Positions 7,161 through 15,329 are shown, numbered from the stretch's first letter. The stretch is 64,000 nt of DNA from JAKACA01 sp052143575 (GCA_052143575.1 JBKQSP010000055.1:1-64000), one strand, 5' to 3'. Numbers and translations: made by a program. The notes: a model not told the origin generated them from the sequence alone.

Positions 7161-7898
7161 TCAGCGAGATGCCGCCAACGTGTGGCCGCAGGCGCCACAG
7201 TAGATGAGGGTGACAGCCCCAAAGCCACGGCGGCGGCTCAAGGCACCTGGTGCTTCCGGTGACACGGTGGCGATCGCCAACACGTCGCTCAGTCGCTTCC
7301 CGCAGCCCGGGCACGCCGGAGGCACAACGGCTGGCGACGGGCCGCTCTTCTCGTCTCTCGGGCCTGCCGGGCTCGGTGCGACGACGGTGAGCTCCGCCGC
7401 CTCGTCGCTGGCACCGCCGTCCTGGTCGAACGGGCCCCCCACGACGGCAAGGTCCGTGACGATGCGCTCGACGGCCGCCCGCGCCTCGAGGACCTCCTCC
7501 CGCAGCTCGGCAAGGTCGACACCCATGTCGTGCAGCAGCAGGGCCGCCACGCCACTGGCTTGCCGGATGATCCCGAGGAGGAGATGCTCGGGTCGCACCT
7601 CATCGTCGTCGAGCGCCTCCGCCTCGCCGGTCGCGAGGGTCAGCACCTGCTTTGCTCGAGCCGTCAGGGGCTGCGCGTTGTCGGAGCCGTCGCGGCCGCT
7701 TCCGGGTCTGGCCACCTGCGCCCGCACCTCGACGGCGACGATCCCGTGCTTGGACAGCAGCGGTGCCGCGATGTCGTCGTCGCAAGCGAGCAGGCCGAGC
7801 AGGACGTGCTCGGTCCCGGTGAATTCCTGATGGAGACCGGCCGCCTCGTGGCGAGCGATGGCGAGCACCTTCTCACTCTCAGCGCTGAGGGTATCCAT
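7161..7898 (-). CDS. Clp N-domain protein with C-terminal zinc ribbon, no ATPase
   Basis: 245 residues. Residues 1-145 hold a double Clp-N repeat: SAESEKVLAIARHEAAGLHQ, then TGTEHVLLGLLA, then LTARAKQVLTLATGEAEALDDDEVRPEHLLLGI. This is the substrate- and adaptor-binding domain of ClpC/ClpA. No Walker motifs follow. After a Pro/Ser-rich linker (about 165-195) come two CxxC pairs, C196/C199 (CPGC) and C234/C237 (CGAC), which should bind zinc. Stand-alone Clp-N proteins occur in actinobacteria and may modulate ClpC substrate choice or act as decoys; that role is inference. It is transcribed away from the bS22 gene. Confidence 0.8.
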   Translation of the reverse strand: MDTLSAESEKVLAIARHEAAGLHQEFTGTEHVLLGLLACDDDIAAPLLSKHGIVAVEVRAQVARPGSGRDGSDNAQPLTARAKQVLTLATGEAEALDDDEVRPEHLLLGIIRQASGVAALLLHDMGVDLAELREEVLEARAAVERIVTDLAVVGGPFDQDGGASDEAAELTVVAPSPAGPRDEKSGPSPAVVPPACPGCGKRLSDVLAIATVSPEAPGALSRRRGFGAVTLIYCGACGHTLAASR

Positions 7899-8069
7899 CG
7901 ATCTCCGACGCTATCGGGCGCCGTCATGGCACTGGCGGCAGGCCACGCATCGGGCGCCGCACGGGAGCGGCGCGCCTCGCGGGCGGCAGAGACTGGCGAC
8001 TTCGCCGGGCGCTACGACTGGCTGGCGCGGACCGTCCCCTCCCCCGGACCGGCTAACCTCGGCCACGCC

Positions 8070-8171
8070 ATGGGTTCCCTCATCAAGAAGCGCCGTAAGC
8101 GCATGCGCAAGAAGAAGCACAAGAAGATGCTGAAGCGCACGCGCTGGCAGCGTCGAGCAGCCGGGAAGTAA
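8070..8171 (+). CDS. Small basic ribosomal protein bS22 (AURKAIP1/COX24-like)
   Basis: A 33-residue protein starting MGSLIKKRRKRMRKKKHKKM and ending with an RTRWQRR block. It matches residue by residue the pattern of the mycobacterial 30S protein bS22 (MGSxIKKRRKRMxKKKHRKLLRxTRxQRRxxGK). In mycobacteria this peptide binds rRNA near the decoding-centre side of the small subunit. More than half of the residues are Lys or Arg. It sits alone between the divergent Clp-N gene and the convergent ispE gene, and is often missed by gene callers because of its size. Confidence 0.88.
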   Translation: MGSLIKKRRKRMRKKKHKKMLKRTRWQRRAAGK

Positions 8172-8194
8172 GCCCGAACCGCACGGTCCTCCCG

Positions 8195-9013
8195 TCAGGA
8201 CGCTGCGATCGTGCGAACCAGCTCGACGACAGCCGACCTACCCTCGGCGACAACGGTTGCGGAGATCTGCTCCTGAAGCGTCACCAGCACGTCGCGATCG
8301 CCGTCCAGCCACCACGTCCCACCGCTTCCGGCAAGCCGCGGCGGGCGGCCGGCCACGTCGCTCAGGAGACTCCGCCACCAGGCCAGTCGCGGTTCGACGA
8401 TCAATGCTGCCGGCTCGAGATCGTTGCCGGAGCCGCCCACCGGTCCTCCGAGCGAGTCCCAGGCGGCGTAGACCTCCGGCGTGGACACCGTGAGGCGGGG
8501 GACGACCAACAGCACGTCGGCCTCCTCGTAGGCGAGCGGCTGCACGATCTCGCCGACACCGCCGACGAGCGCCCGTCCCCCCGCGAGGCAGAAGGGCACG
8601 TCTGCGCCGAGACGGGCGGCGACCTCGAGGTCGGAGCAACCCGCCCAGCGCAGCACGGCAGCGGCATCCGCCGAGCCGCCGCCGAGGCCGGCGCCGGCGG
8701 GAATGACCTTGCGCAGCCGGACCTGGGCGGATCGCCCGACGGCGTGCAACGCACGCTCAACGAGGTTCGGGGCGGGCCGCTGCCGGCTGTCCGGAGCCAG
8801 CAGCGACGGCGCCGGCGCGAGGACAGGCGGTCCCTCCTGCCCGACCCAGTCGACGGCGTCGATGACCTCGAGCCCGTCGCCGGCCGAGATCTCGAGCTCG
8901 TCGGCGAGGTCCAGGGTGACCATCTCGGCCTCGAGGAGGTGATAGCCGTCGGACCGCCGGCCCACGACCCGCAGTCGGCGGGTCAGCTTTGCGGGTGCCC
9001 TGACGACGGTCAC
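8195..9013 (-). CDS. ispE: 4-diphosphocytidyl-2-C-methyl-D-erythritol kinase
   Basis: 272 residues from a GTG that overlaps the rsmA stop (GTGA). It phosphorylates CDP-methylerythritol in the MEP pathway to isoprenoids; dxs of the same pathway lies at 40577. GHMP-kinase features: the N-terminal APAKL with RRSDGYHLLEAEMVTLDL (residues 6-36), the ATP-binding loop IPAGAGLGGGSADAAAVL (104-121), DVPFCLAGG (138-146) and a C-terminal GSGGTWW-type loop. The motif after APAK is LTRRL rather than the INLxL of E. coli, a variant I associate with actinobacteria. The rsmA-ispE pairing is common in bacteria. Confidence 0.9.
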   Translation of the reverse strand: MTVVRAPAKLTRRLRVVGRRSDGYHLLEAEMVTLDLADELEISAGDGLEVIDAVDWVGQEGPPVLAPAPSLLAPDSRQRPAPNLVERALHAVGRSAQVRLRKVIPAGAGLGGGSADAAAVLRWAGCSDLEVAARLGADVPFCLAGGRALVGGVGEIVQPLAYEEADVLLVVPRLTVSTPEVYAAWDSLGGPVGGSGNDLEPAALIVEPRLAWWRSLLSDVAGRPPRLAGSGGTWWLDGDRDVLVTLQEQISATVVAEGRSAVVELVRTIAAS

Positions 9014-9873
9014 CCCGTCCCGGCGATCTCGAACAGCCGCTTGCATTCGGCCAGCTTGCCCCACGACACGACACCCAGCTCCTCCGGCCGTCGAGTGGGT
9101 TCGATGCCGGCGGCGACGAACGCCTCCTCGCTCACGAGGCCGGCAAGGGAACGCCGCAGCATCTTGCGGCGCCCCGAGAAACCCGCCCGCACGAGCCGGT
9201 CGATCTCCTCGAAGCTCGCCACCTCCGGCGCAACGGCCGGTGCCGGACGCCGCACGATCTCCACGAGCACGGACTCGACGTTGGGTCGCGGGAGGAAGAC
9301 GTCGGCGGGAACTCTCGCCACGACCTTCGCCTCGGCGAAGTAGGCGACCCGCACCGAGACGGCACCGTAGGCGCGAGAGCCCGGTCCGGCCGCCAGTCGC
9401 TCGCCCACCTCGCGTTGCACCATCACGAGCATGCGGCTGACGGCCGGCACGCCGACGAGGAGGTCGGCGACGAGCGGCGTGGCGATGTTGTAGGGGAGGT
9501 TGGCAACGAGCACCCACGGCCGATCGTCGGTGGCGCTGCCGAGCAGGGCGGCCCAGTCACAGGTCATGGCGTCATCGCGGACGACCGTGACGCCGAGCGG
9601 CTCGACGAGCTGGCGGAGCACCGGCTCGAGGTAGCGGTCGATCTCGACGGCGAGCACCTCGGCGCCCGTGGCGGCCAGTGCGATCGTGAGGGAGCCGAGC
9701 CCGGCCCCGATCTCGACGACTCGGTCGCCGGCGCCGACGGCGGCGAGGCGGGCAACCCGCTCGACGAGGTTTGGATCTGCCACGAAATTCTGGCCGAGGG
9801 CCCGCGACGGAGAGATGCCGTGGTCGGCCAAGAGGGCGGCGATCTCGGCCCGCCCGGGCGATCGCCGGCTCAT
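9010..9873 (-). CDS. rsmA: 16S rRNA (adenine1518/1519-N6)-dimethyltransferase
   Basis: 287 residues. RsmA (KsgA) dimethylates two adjacent adenines in the 16S helix 45 loop late in 30S assembly. Motifs in order: the substrate-side LGQNFVADPNLVERV, the SAM-binding VVEIGAGLGSLTIAL, the acidic ribose ligand AVEID, and the catalytic NLPY in VLVANLPYNIATPLV, then the C-terminal helical domain with FSGRRKMLRRSL. Full length for the family (about 270-290). It overlaps ispE by 4 bases and follows tatD by 52 bases. Confidence 0.93.
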   Translation of the reverse strand: MSRRSPGRAEIAALLADHGISPSRALGQNFVADPNLVERVARLAAVGAGDRVVEIGAGLGSLTIALAATGAEVLAVEIDRYLEPVLRQLVEPLGVTVVRDDAMTCDWAALLGSATDDRPWVLVANLPYNIATPLVADLLVGVPAVSRMLVMVQREVGERLAAGPGSRAYGAVSVRVAYFAEAKVVARVPADVFLPRPNVESVLVEIVRRPAPAVAPEVASFEEIDRLVRAGFSGRRKMLRRSLAGLVSEEAFVAAGIEPTRRPEELGVVSWGKLAECKRLFEIAGTG

Positions 9874-9925
9874 CGTGGTGCCGCTGTCTCGACGACGGCG
9901 CCGCTGCCGCCCCCGCCGATGTCGC

Positions 9926-10843
9926 TCAACCGTGCAGGTCGAACACCACAGCGGCGTTGGACGTCGTCGCCTGGGCGATCGCCGCCTCCTCGAGACCTTT
10001 CAGACCGGCGATCTGAGCGCCGATGATGGGCACGTAGGAGGGCTCGTTGGACTTGCCACGATGTGGCACGGGCGTGAGGAAGGGGGCGTCGGTCTCCACG
10101 AGCATGCGGTCGACCGGGCACATCGCTGCCGCCTCACGGACGGCCGTGGCGCTCGGGAACGTCACGATCCCGCTGAAGGAGAGGTAGGCGCCGCGATCGA
10201 GGCAGGCTCGGGCTTCACCGGGTCCGCCCGTGAAGCAGTGGAACACGACGCGGGAAGGCGCTCCCTCGCGGTCGAGGATGGCAAGGGTGTCGTCCCAGGC
10301 TTCTCGCGTGTGAATCACGAGCGCCAGCCCGTACTGGTTGGCGAAGGCGATCTGGGCGGCAAAGGCGTCACGCTGCTCGTCGCGGGGCGAGTGGTCGTAG
10401 TGGTAGTCGAGGCCGCACTCCCCCACCGCCACGACCCGCGAGGACGACAGCCCGGCGGCGTACAGCTCGCGGAGGAAGCGCCCGACACCGCCGACGCCGC
10501 TGCTGGCATCGTGCGGGTGCAAACCGACCGTCGACCAGATCTGGACGGGCGGGGCCCCCGAGCCGCTGAGCGCAGCCGCCAGGCGGGCGGCGTCGCGCGA
10601 CGTCGGCTCGTCCGTGCCCACGAAGACCATGCGGCGGGCACCCGACTCCCGGCTCCGCTCGAGCGCCGCCTCGAGGTCGTCGGAGGACTGCAGGTGACAG
10701 TGGCTGTCGGTCCAGAGGGGAAGGGCAGAGAGGCGCTCAACCGCCTCGGCGCTCCTCGGGCCGGCGGCGGCCTCGGAGCCCGCTTCGCCCGCCCCCTTCT
10801 CGCCACGGCGTCCCCCGCCGAAGATCCGTCCCAGCATGCTCAT
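9926..10843 (-). CDS. tatD: TatD-family metal-dependent DNase
   Basis: 305 residues, ATG overlapping the metG stop (ATGA). Metal-binding motifs of the TatD amidohydrolase-like barrel are present: DSHCHL near residue 45, VGLHPHDAS, GECGLDYHYDHSP, VIHTREAW, HCFTGG and ETDAPFLTP. Family members act as 3'-5' exonucleases or D-aminoacyl hydrolase-like enzymes. It has an extra basic, Gly/Ala-rich N-terminal tail of about 40 residues (GRIFGGGRRGEKGAG) not needed for the barrel. The metG-tatD-rsmA order is a widespread bacterial arrangement. Confidence 0.9.
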   Translation of the reverse strand: MSMLGRIFGGGRRGEKGAGEAGSEAAAGPRSAEAVERLSALPLWTDSHCHLQSSDDLEAALERSRESGARRMVFVGTDEPTSRDAARLAAALSGSGAPPVQIWSTVGLHPHDASSGVGGVGRFLRELYAAGLSSSRVVAVGECGLDYHYDHSPRDEQRDAFAAQIAFANQYGLALVIHTREAWDDTLAILDREGAPSRVVFHCFTGGPGEARACLDRGAYLSFSGIVTFPSATAVREAAAMCPVDRMLVETDAPFLTPVPHRGKSNEPSYVPIIGAQIAGLKGLEEAAIAQATTSNAAVVFDLHG

Positions 10844-12378
10844 TCTGGCTCGACCTCCCGGCGGGGAAAGAGGGGGGCCCCTTTTTCGACGGGCAGGCCG
10901 CCCGGGTAGCCTCCCCAGGCGAGCACGCCGTGCTCGCCGGCATTACCGGCAAGACCGGGATCGCCCTCGAGCCCGATGCGCCGCCAGATCTCCTTTGCCG
11001 TGTCGCGCAACACCGGTGAGATCAGCACAGCAACGATTCGTAGCACCTCCAGTGCCTCACCAAGAACAGCGTCGAGGTCGGCGCCCGGCTCGAGCTTCCA
11101 CGGCTGCACGACCTCCAGCTCGGCATTGGCCGCCCGGATGAGTCGCCAGGTCGTCTCGAGCCCTTCGTGGGGCGCGAAAGCCCGCCAGTGGGCGATGACG
11201 GCGGGCGTCAGCTCGGCGGCGGCCCGTGCGAGGCGTGACCCGTCAGCGGCGCTGCGCGGTGCCGGCCCGATTCCGTTGCACTTCGAGGCAACGACCGAGC
11301 TGACCCGCGAGAGCAGATTGCCGAGGTTGTTGGCCAGATCCGAGTTGTAGCGGGCGACGAGACCCTCGTAGCTGAACTCGCCGTCCGAGCCGAGACCGAC
11401 CTCCCGCAGCAGGTAGTAGCGGACGGCGTCGTTCCCGATGTCGGCCGCCAGCTCGACGGGGTAGATCTGGTTGAAGGCGCTCTTCGCCATCTTCTTGCCG
11501 CCGACGAGGAGGAAGCCCGTCACGAGGTACGAAGCCGGCGGGTCGATGCCGGCCGCCATGCACATGGCCGGCCACCACACGCAGTGGAAACGGATGATGT
11601 CCTTGCCGATCAAGTGGCAGACGGCCGGCCACCAGCGCTCGAAGCGCTCCGGGTCGCTCGGGTAGCCGATGGCCGAGATGTAGTTGACGAGGGCGTCGTA
11701 CCACACGTAGAAGACGTGACCTTCGTCCCAGGGAACCGTGATCCCCCAGTCGATGGACGTCCGCGTGATCGAGATGTCCAGCAGACCGCCGCGGATGATG
11801 CCGAGCGCCTCGTTGCGCCGGGTCTCCGGGAAGATGGCGTCGGGGTGCTCGCCGTACCACTCGAGGAGCCGGTCCGAGAAACGGCTCAGCTCGAAGAACC
11901 AGTTGTCCTCTCTGAACCACTCGACGGGCCGCTCGTGCACGGGGCAGCGCTGCCCGGAGAGCAGCTCCGCCTCGGTGTAGTAAGCCTCGCACGACACGCA
12001 GTACCAACCCTCGTAGGTGCCCTTGCGCAGGTAGCCGTTGTCGTAGATCGCCTGCATGAAGGCCTGCACGGTGCGGTGGTGGCGGGGCTCGGTCGTGCGG
12101 ATGAAGTCGTCGTTGGCGATCCGCAGCTCGCTCCAGGCATCCCGGAAGCGCTGCGAGAGCTGGTCGGTCCATGCCTTCGGTTCCATGTTGTTCTGCTCGG
12201 CCGAGCGCAGGACCTTGAGGCCGTGCTCGTCCGTGCCGGTCAGGAAGAAGACGTCGTCGCCTTCGAGGCGGTGCCAGGCGGCGAGGGCGTCGGCCACGAT
12301 CGTGGCGTAGCCGTTGCCGAGATGGGGGACGTCGTTGACGTAGAAGATCGGGGTGGTCACATAGAAGCGGCCGGCCAT
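10840..12378 (-). CDS. metG: Methionyl-tRNA synthetase
   Basis: 512 residues; charges tRNA-Met. The class I HIGH signature appears as HLGN (PHLGNGYATIVADALA). The zinc-finger insert is WYCVSCEAYYTEAEL...CPVHERPVEWF. The anticodon-binding part holds NLGNLLSRV. The signature KMSKS is KMAKS here (about residues 295-300, LVGGKKMAKSAFNQI), so the central Ser is replaced by Ala. Both Lys residues that stabilise the transition state remain, so activity is likely. There is no C-terminal EMAP-like tRNA-binding domain, as is usual for short actinobacterial MetRS. In the DUF192-rsmI-metG-tatD-rsmA-ispE run. Confidence 0.92.
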   Translation of the reverse strand: MAGRFYVTTPIFYVNDVPHLGNGYATIVADALAAWHRLEGDDVFFLTGTDEHGLKVLRSAEQNNMEPKAWTDQLSQRFRDAWSELRIANDDFIRTTEPRHHRTVQAFMQAIYDNGYLRKGTYEGWYCVSCEAYYTEAELLSGQRCPVHERPVEWFREDNWFFELSRFSDRLLEWYGEHPDAIFPETRRNEALGIIRGGLLDISITRTSIDWGITVPWDEGHVFYVWYDALVNYISAIGYPSDPERFERWWPAVCHLIGKDIIRFHCVWWPAMCMAAGIDPPASYLVTGFLLVGGKKMAKSAFNQIYPVELAADIGNDAVRYYLLREVGLGSDGEFSYEGLVARYNSDLANNLGNLLSRVSSVVASKCNGIGPAPRSAADGSRLARAAAELTPAVIAHWRAFAPHEGLETTWRLIRAANAELEVVQPWKLEPGADLDAVLGEALEVLRIVAVLISPVLRDTAKEIWRRIGLEGDPGLAGNAGEHGVLAWGGYPGGLPVEKGAPLFPRREVEPE

Positions 12379-12387
12379 GGGGCGAGC

Positions 12388-13287
12388 CTACCGATCGCCC
12401 GCGGTCCCCCCTGGCGAGCGCCCGGCTCGGATGGCGGCTTCATAGACCGTACTGCGGGCGATCCCGAGCCGCACCGCCACCTCTCGCGCCGCGTCGCGGC
12501 GGGAGGAGCCCGCCAGCACGAGTGCCGCCACCGCCTCCGCAAGCTCATCGTTGCTCGTGAGGCGAGCGGGTCGGGCGCTCGGCTCGTCGCCGGCGATCAC
12601 GAGCACGAACTCGCCGCGAGGCTGCGTGGTCGCCGCGTAGTCAGCCGCCTCGGCAAGGCTCGAGCGTCGCACCTCCTCGTGCAGCTTGGTCAGCTCCCTG
12701 CAGACGGCGACGCGGCGCTCCGGCCCACAGATTTGTGCTAGCTCGGACAGGGTCGCTCCCAGCCGACGGGGCGACTCGTAACAGACGCTCGGGCACGGTG
12801 AGGTGGCGACGTCCGCCAGTCGCTTGGCGCGCTCTGTGCCCTTCCTCGGCAGAAACCCCTCGAACCGCCACCTCGAGAGCCCCATGCCCGAAACGACGAG
12901 GGCCGCCAGCACGGCCGAAGGCCCCGGCACGACGCTCACGCGGCAGCCGCTCTCGACGGCCGCCGCCACGAGACGCTCGCCCGGGTCCGAGATGGCGGGC
13001 GTGCCCGCATCGCTCACGAGCGCCACGGTGCGCCCGGCGCCGAGCTCCTCGAGCAGCATCGGCACCCGCTCGCCTTCGTTGTGGGCGTGCAGCGAAAGGA
13101 GGCGTTTCGTGCCGATCCCGAGGCGCTTCAGCATCGTCCCCGTGTGGCGGGTGTCCTCGCAGCAGACGATGTCTGCCGCCGAGAGCGTGGCGGCCGCCCG
13201 CGGCGAGAGGTCCCCGAGGTTGCCGATCGGCGTCGACACGAGGACGAGCTCGCCGGCCGGGCCACCGCCCGCAGGCGGATCGCTCAC
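12388..13287 (-). CDS. rsmI: 16S rRNA (cytidine1402-2'-O)-methyltransferase
   Basis: 299 residues from a GTG overlapping the DUF192 gene stop (GTGA); frames open further upstream belong to that gene. RsmI methylates the ribose of C1402 in the P-site of the 30S subunit. Tetrapyrrole-methylase fold motifs: LVLVSTPIGNLGDLSPRA at the N-terminus, then CCEDTRHTGTMLKRLGI, LVSDAGTPAISDPG and PGPSAVLAALVVSGM, then YESPRRL and CRELTKLHEEV. A C-terminal helical segment of about 60 residues (LTSNDELAEAVAALV...STVYEAAI) resembles a helix-turn-helix. Confidence 0.92.
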   Translation of the reverse strand: MSDPPAGGGPAGELVLVSTPIGNLGDLSPRAAATLSAADIVCCEDTRHTGTMLKRLGIGTKRLLSLHAHNEGERVPMLLEELGAGRTVALVSDAGTPAISDPGERLVAAAVESGCRVSVVPGPSAVLAALVVSGMGLSRWRFEGFLPRKGTERAKRLADVATSPCPSVCYESPRRLGATLSELAQICGPERRVAVCRELTKLHEEVRRSSLAEAADYAATTQPRGEFVLVIAGDEPSARPARLTSNDELAEAVAALVLAGSSRRDAAREVAVRLGIARSTVYEAAIRAGRSPGGTAGDR

Positions 13288-13613
13288 GCTTTGATCTCCA
13301 GGCGGTCGCCCGCTTTGAGGCCCCACCGCTCGAAGGCACCCGCCTCCGCCTCCAGCACCGACCGAGCGCGTCGTCTCGGCAGCGCCATCGAATGCCGGCG
13401 CAGGATCACGGTGTCGACGACGACGAGGTCCTTGTCGAGGTATGCGACATCGATGGCAAAACGCATCCCGAGGGAGTGGACGCCCCGCGTGTGGGTGAGC
13501 AGCATGGCGCCGGTCGTGCCGGTGCGGCCGAGCAGACCCCGATTGCGGGCGATGAACGAGTCGGCGATCTCCAGACTCGCCAGCACCTGCCCGTCGCGTA
13601 GCAGCCACGCCAT
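13284..13613 (-). CDS. DUF192 family protein
   Basis: 109 residues from ATG 13613 (MAWLLRDGQ); the frame runs further upstream, but the N-terminal part would be unlike the family and would run into the bL37 promoter. Core features: NRGLLGRTGTTGAMLL, THTRGVHSLGMRFAIDVAYLD, VLEAEAGAFERWGLKAGD. DUF192 proteins are small beta proteins, often secreted; this copy has no signal peptide. Function unknown. It is the first gene of the minus-strand operon down to ispE and is divergent from bL37 with 45 bases between starts. Confidence 0.85.
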   Translation of the reverse strand: MAWLLRDGQVLASLEIADSFIARNRGLLGRTGTTGAMLLTHTRGVHSLGMRFAIDVAYLDKDLVVVDTVILRRHSMALPRRRARSVLEAEAGAFERWGLKAGDRLEIKA

Positions 13614-13658
13614 GAGGGGATTCTGACATGCCGGCTGCCCGCTACACTTCCCGGCACT

Positions 13659-13742
13659 GTGTCGAAGCGAACCACGAAGCGCAAGCTCCGCAAGAAGAAG
13701 AAGGCGAACCACGGCAAGAAGCCGAACTGCGGCAGAGGCTGA
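13659..13742 (+). CDS. Small basic ribosomal protein, bL37-like
   Basis: A 27-residue protein from a GTG, with KRTTKRKLRKKKKANHGKKP as its core and a Cys near the C-terminus. The pattern K-R-x(n)-RKxKANHGK(K/R)PN is that of the mycobacterial 50S protein bL37, seen in cryo-EM structures of mycobacterial ribosomes as a short peptide bound to 23S rRNA. The match is by eye on a very short sequence. A strong hairpin (13748-13767) follows the stop. Too short for most gene callers. Confidence 0.65.
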   Translation: MSKRTTKRKLRKKKKANHGKKPNCGRG

Positions 13743-13747
13743 GCCCT

Positions 13748-13767
13748 CGCCCGCCTGAGGGCGGGCG
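13748..13767 (+). terminator. Perfect 8-bp hairpin after the bL37-like gene
   Basis: CGCCCGCC, loop TGAG, GGCGGGCG: eight GC-rich base pairs with a 4-base loop, starting 6 bases after the stop of the 27-residue gene. A second inverted repeat (GCCGTTAACGGC) follows directly and includes the TAA of the convergent phosphodiesterase gene. There is no U-tract, which is usual for actinobacterial terminators. It probably serves both convergent genes. Confidence 0.65.
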
Positions 13768-13773
13768 CCGCCG

Positions 13774-14634
13774 TTAACGGCGCCAGGTCAGCCCTTTCTC
13801 CTGCAAGACAGTGGCGAGCAGGCTTGGCACATCGGAGATGACGCCGTCGGCCCCGACGCCGCAGAGCCGCTCCATCTCCCCGCGATCGTTGATCGTCCAG
13901 GCGTGCACGGCCAGGCCGGCAGCGTGGGCGGCCGTCACGAACGCCTCGTCGACGACGAGAAGGCCCTCGTAACGGGCGGGGACCTGCAAGGCGACGTGGG
14001 ACCGCAAGGCTTCGGGAGGATCCTCGCCCGCCCGCATCGCCCGGAAGAAGGCCGCCGAGGCGAGGGTGCCGGCCGACGTGGCGATCTCCGGGGCGTAGGC
14101 CTTGAACCGGTCCGTGGCACCGTCGAGGAACGAGGCGACGATGACGTCGTCGGCGCGGCCCCGCCGCCGGATCACGTCAGCCAGCAGCTGCTCGTAGCCT
14201 GGCACCTCGGGGTCCGTGCGTTTGATGTCCAAATTGAGGGGGACGCCGGCGGTGATGTCGAAGACCTCGTCGAGGGTGGCGATCCCGAAGCGGTGGTCCG
14301 CCGGGGCGCGCCCTCGCAGCGGGTAGGCGCTCGGGTCGCGGTCGCGCTGCACGTCCTCGCCGGGAACGAACCAGTAGGCGTTGTCCAGCTCCGACAGCTC
14401 TGCCAGACTGTGGGAGGCGATCTCGCCGGTTGCATTCGTCGTCCGCTCGAGCGTGGCGTCGTGACAGACGACGAGCTGTCGGTCGGCGGTGGCGTGCACA
14501 TCGAGCTCGATGGCGGTGGCGCCATGGGCGATCGCCTCGGTGATGGCATGCAGCGTGCTGGACGCGTTCTCGATGGCGCCGCCTTGATGGGCGAAGCAGA
14601 TGACGCGCCGTTCCAGCCAGGGGTTCTCCCTCAC
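13774..14634 (-). CDS. Glycerophosphodiester phosphodiesterase family protein
   Basis: 286 residues. GDPD fold: the N-terminal FAHQGGAIENASSTLHAI, the metal-site ATAIELDVHATADRQLVVCHD, DATLERTTN, then a barrel with VPLNLDIKRTDPEVPGYEQL and a C-terminal VHAWTINDRGEMERL plus GADGVISDVPSLL. The canonical HRG is HQG here, a variant I have seen in actinobacterial members, so the exact substrate (glycerophosphodiesters or longer-chain lysolipids) is uncertain. No signal peptide, so probably cytoplasmic. It is convergent with the bL37-like gene. Confidence 0.87.
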   Translation of the reverse strand: MRENPWLERRVICFAHQGGAIENASSTLHAITEAIAHGATAIELDVHATADRQLVVCHDATLERTTNATGEIASHSLAELSELDNAYWFVPGEDVQRDRDPSAYPLRGRAPADHRFGIATLDEVFDITAGVPLNLDIKRTDPEVPGYEQLLADVIRRRGRADDVIVASFLDGATDRFKAYAPEIATSAGTLASAAFFRAMRAGEDPPEALRSHVALQVPARYEGLLVVDEAFVTAAHAAGLAVHAWTINDRGEMERLCGVGADGVISDVPSLLATVLQEKGLTWRR

Positions 14635-14708
14635 CGTCGCGTGTTTACCAGGTCGTTGCGGCCCGTCGCTGAAACACCGCCTCCGGCGGGAAGTAACGTC
14701 GGCTCGCC

Positions 14709-15314
14709 ATGATCGATCACATCCTCCTCGACGTCATCGGGGCGATCCGTGACGCCTTCGAGGGCGCCCTGCTCGAACAGCAAGCCGTCGAGGAGCGGTT
14801 CCAAATCGACGTCTTCCTCGGGGACCTCTCCTTCGAGACGTCCTACAGCCTGCCCGGCGAGGGCAACCCCGCCCGCGTGCGCGCCGATCTCACCCTCGAC
14901 TGGCCGACGTGGAGCCAGAGCGCCTACCGATCCTGGTCGATCGGCGAGGCGCCGGCCGAGCCACCCGAGCTCATCATGGAGCTCGCCTTCCGCCTGCAGC
15001 ACCTCGTCGGCGCCCCCGACGTGGGCAAGGTGCTTTCCGTCCTCGACGGCGAAGGGCCCGAGATGGGCGGCGAGCGTCTCGAGCGGGCGGCTCCCACCCT
15101 CGAGCAGTCCTTCGACGGGCTCCCGGAGCCGACGTGCGCCTTCGAAGTGGCCTACCAAGGGAGCCTCCGGCTCGACGACGCCATGCTCGAGGATCCGTCC
15201 AAGCTGGACGATCAGATCGCCGGGCTCGCTCGCTGGGTGGCGAGCGCCCTCGTGCGCCTCGCCGACCTGCAACTGGCCTTCCGCCCCCCCGAAGAGGACA
15301 GCCGCCCCGCCTGA
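14709..15314 (+). CDS. Conserved hypothetical protein
   Basis: 201 residues from ATG. Rich in acidic residues and Leu, with no signal peptide, membrane segment or recognisable catalytic motif. It begins IDHILLDVIGAIRDAFEGAL and contains a segment with several Trp and Ser (DWPTWSQSAYRSWSIGEAP) followed by a helix (PPELIMELAFRLQHLVGAP). Coding signal is good: no in-frame stops and GC-rich third positions, on the strand opposite its neighbours. I do not recognise the family. It lies between two minus-strand genes with no obvious partner. Confidence 0.65.
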   Translation: MIDHILLDVIGAIRDAFEGALLEQQAVEERFQIDVFLGDLSFETSYSLPGEGNPARVRADLTLDWPTWSQSAYRSWSIGEAPAEPPELIMELAFRLQHLVGAPDVGKVLSVLDGEGPEMGGERLERAAPTLEQSFDGLPEPTCAFEVAYQGSLRLDDAMLEDPSKLDDQIAGLARWVASALVRLADLQLAFRPPEEDSRPA

Positions 15315-15329
15315 GGCGGCCGCAGCGGC

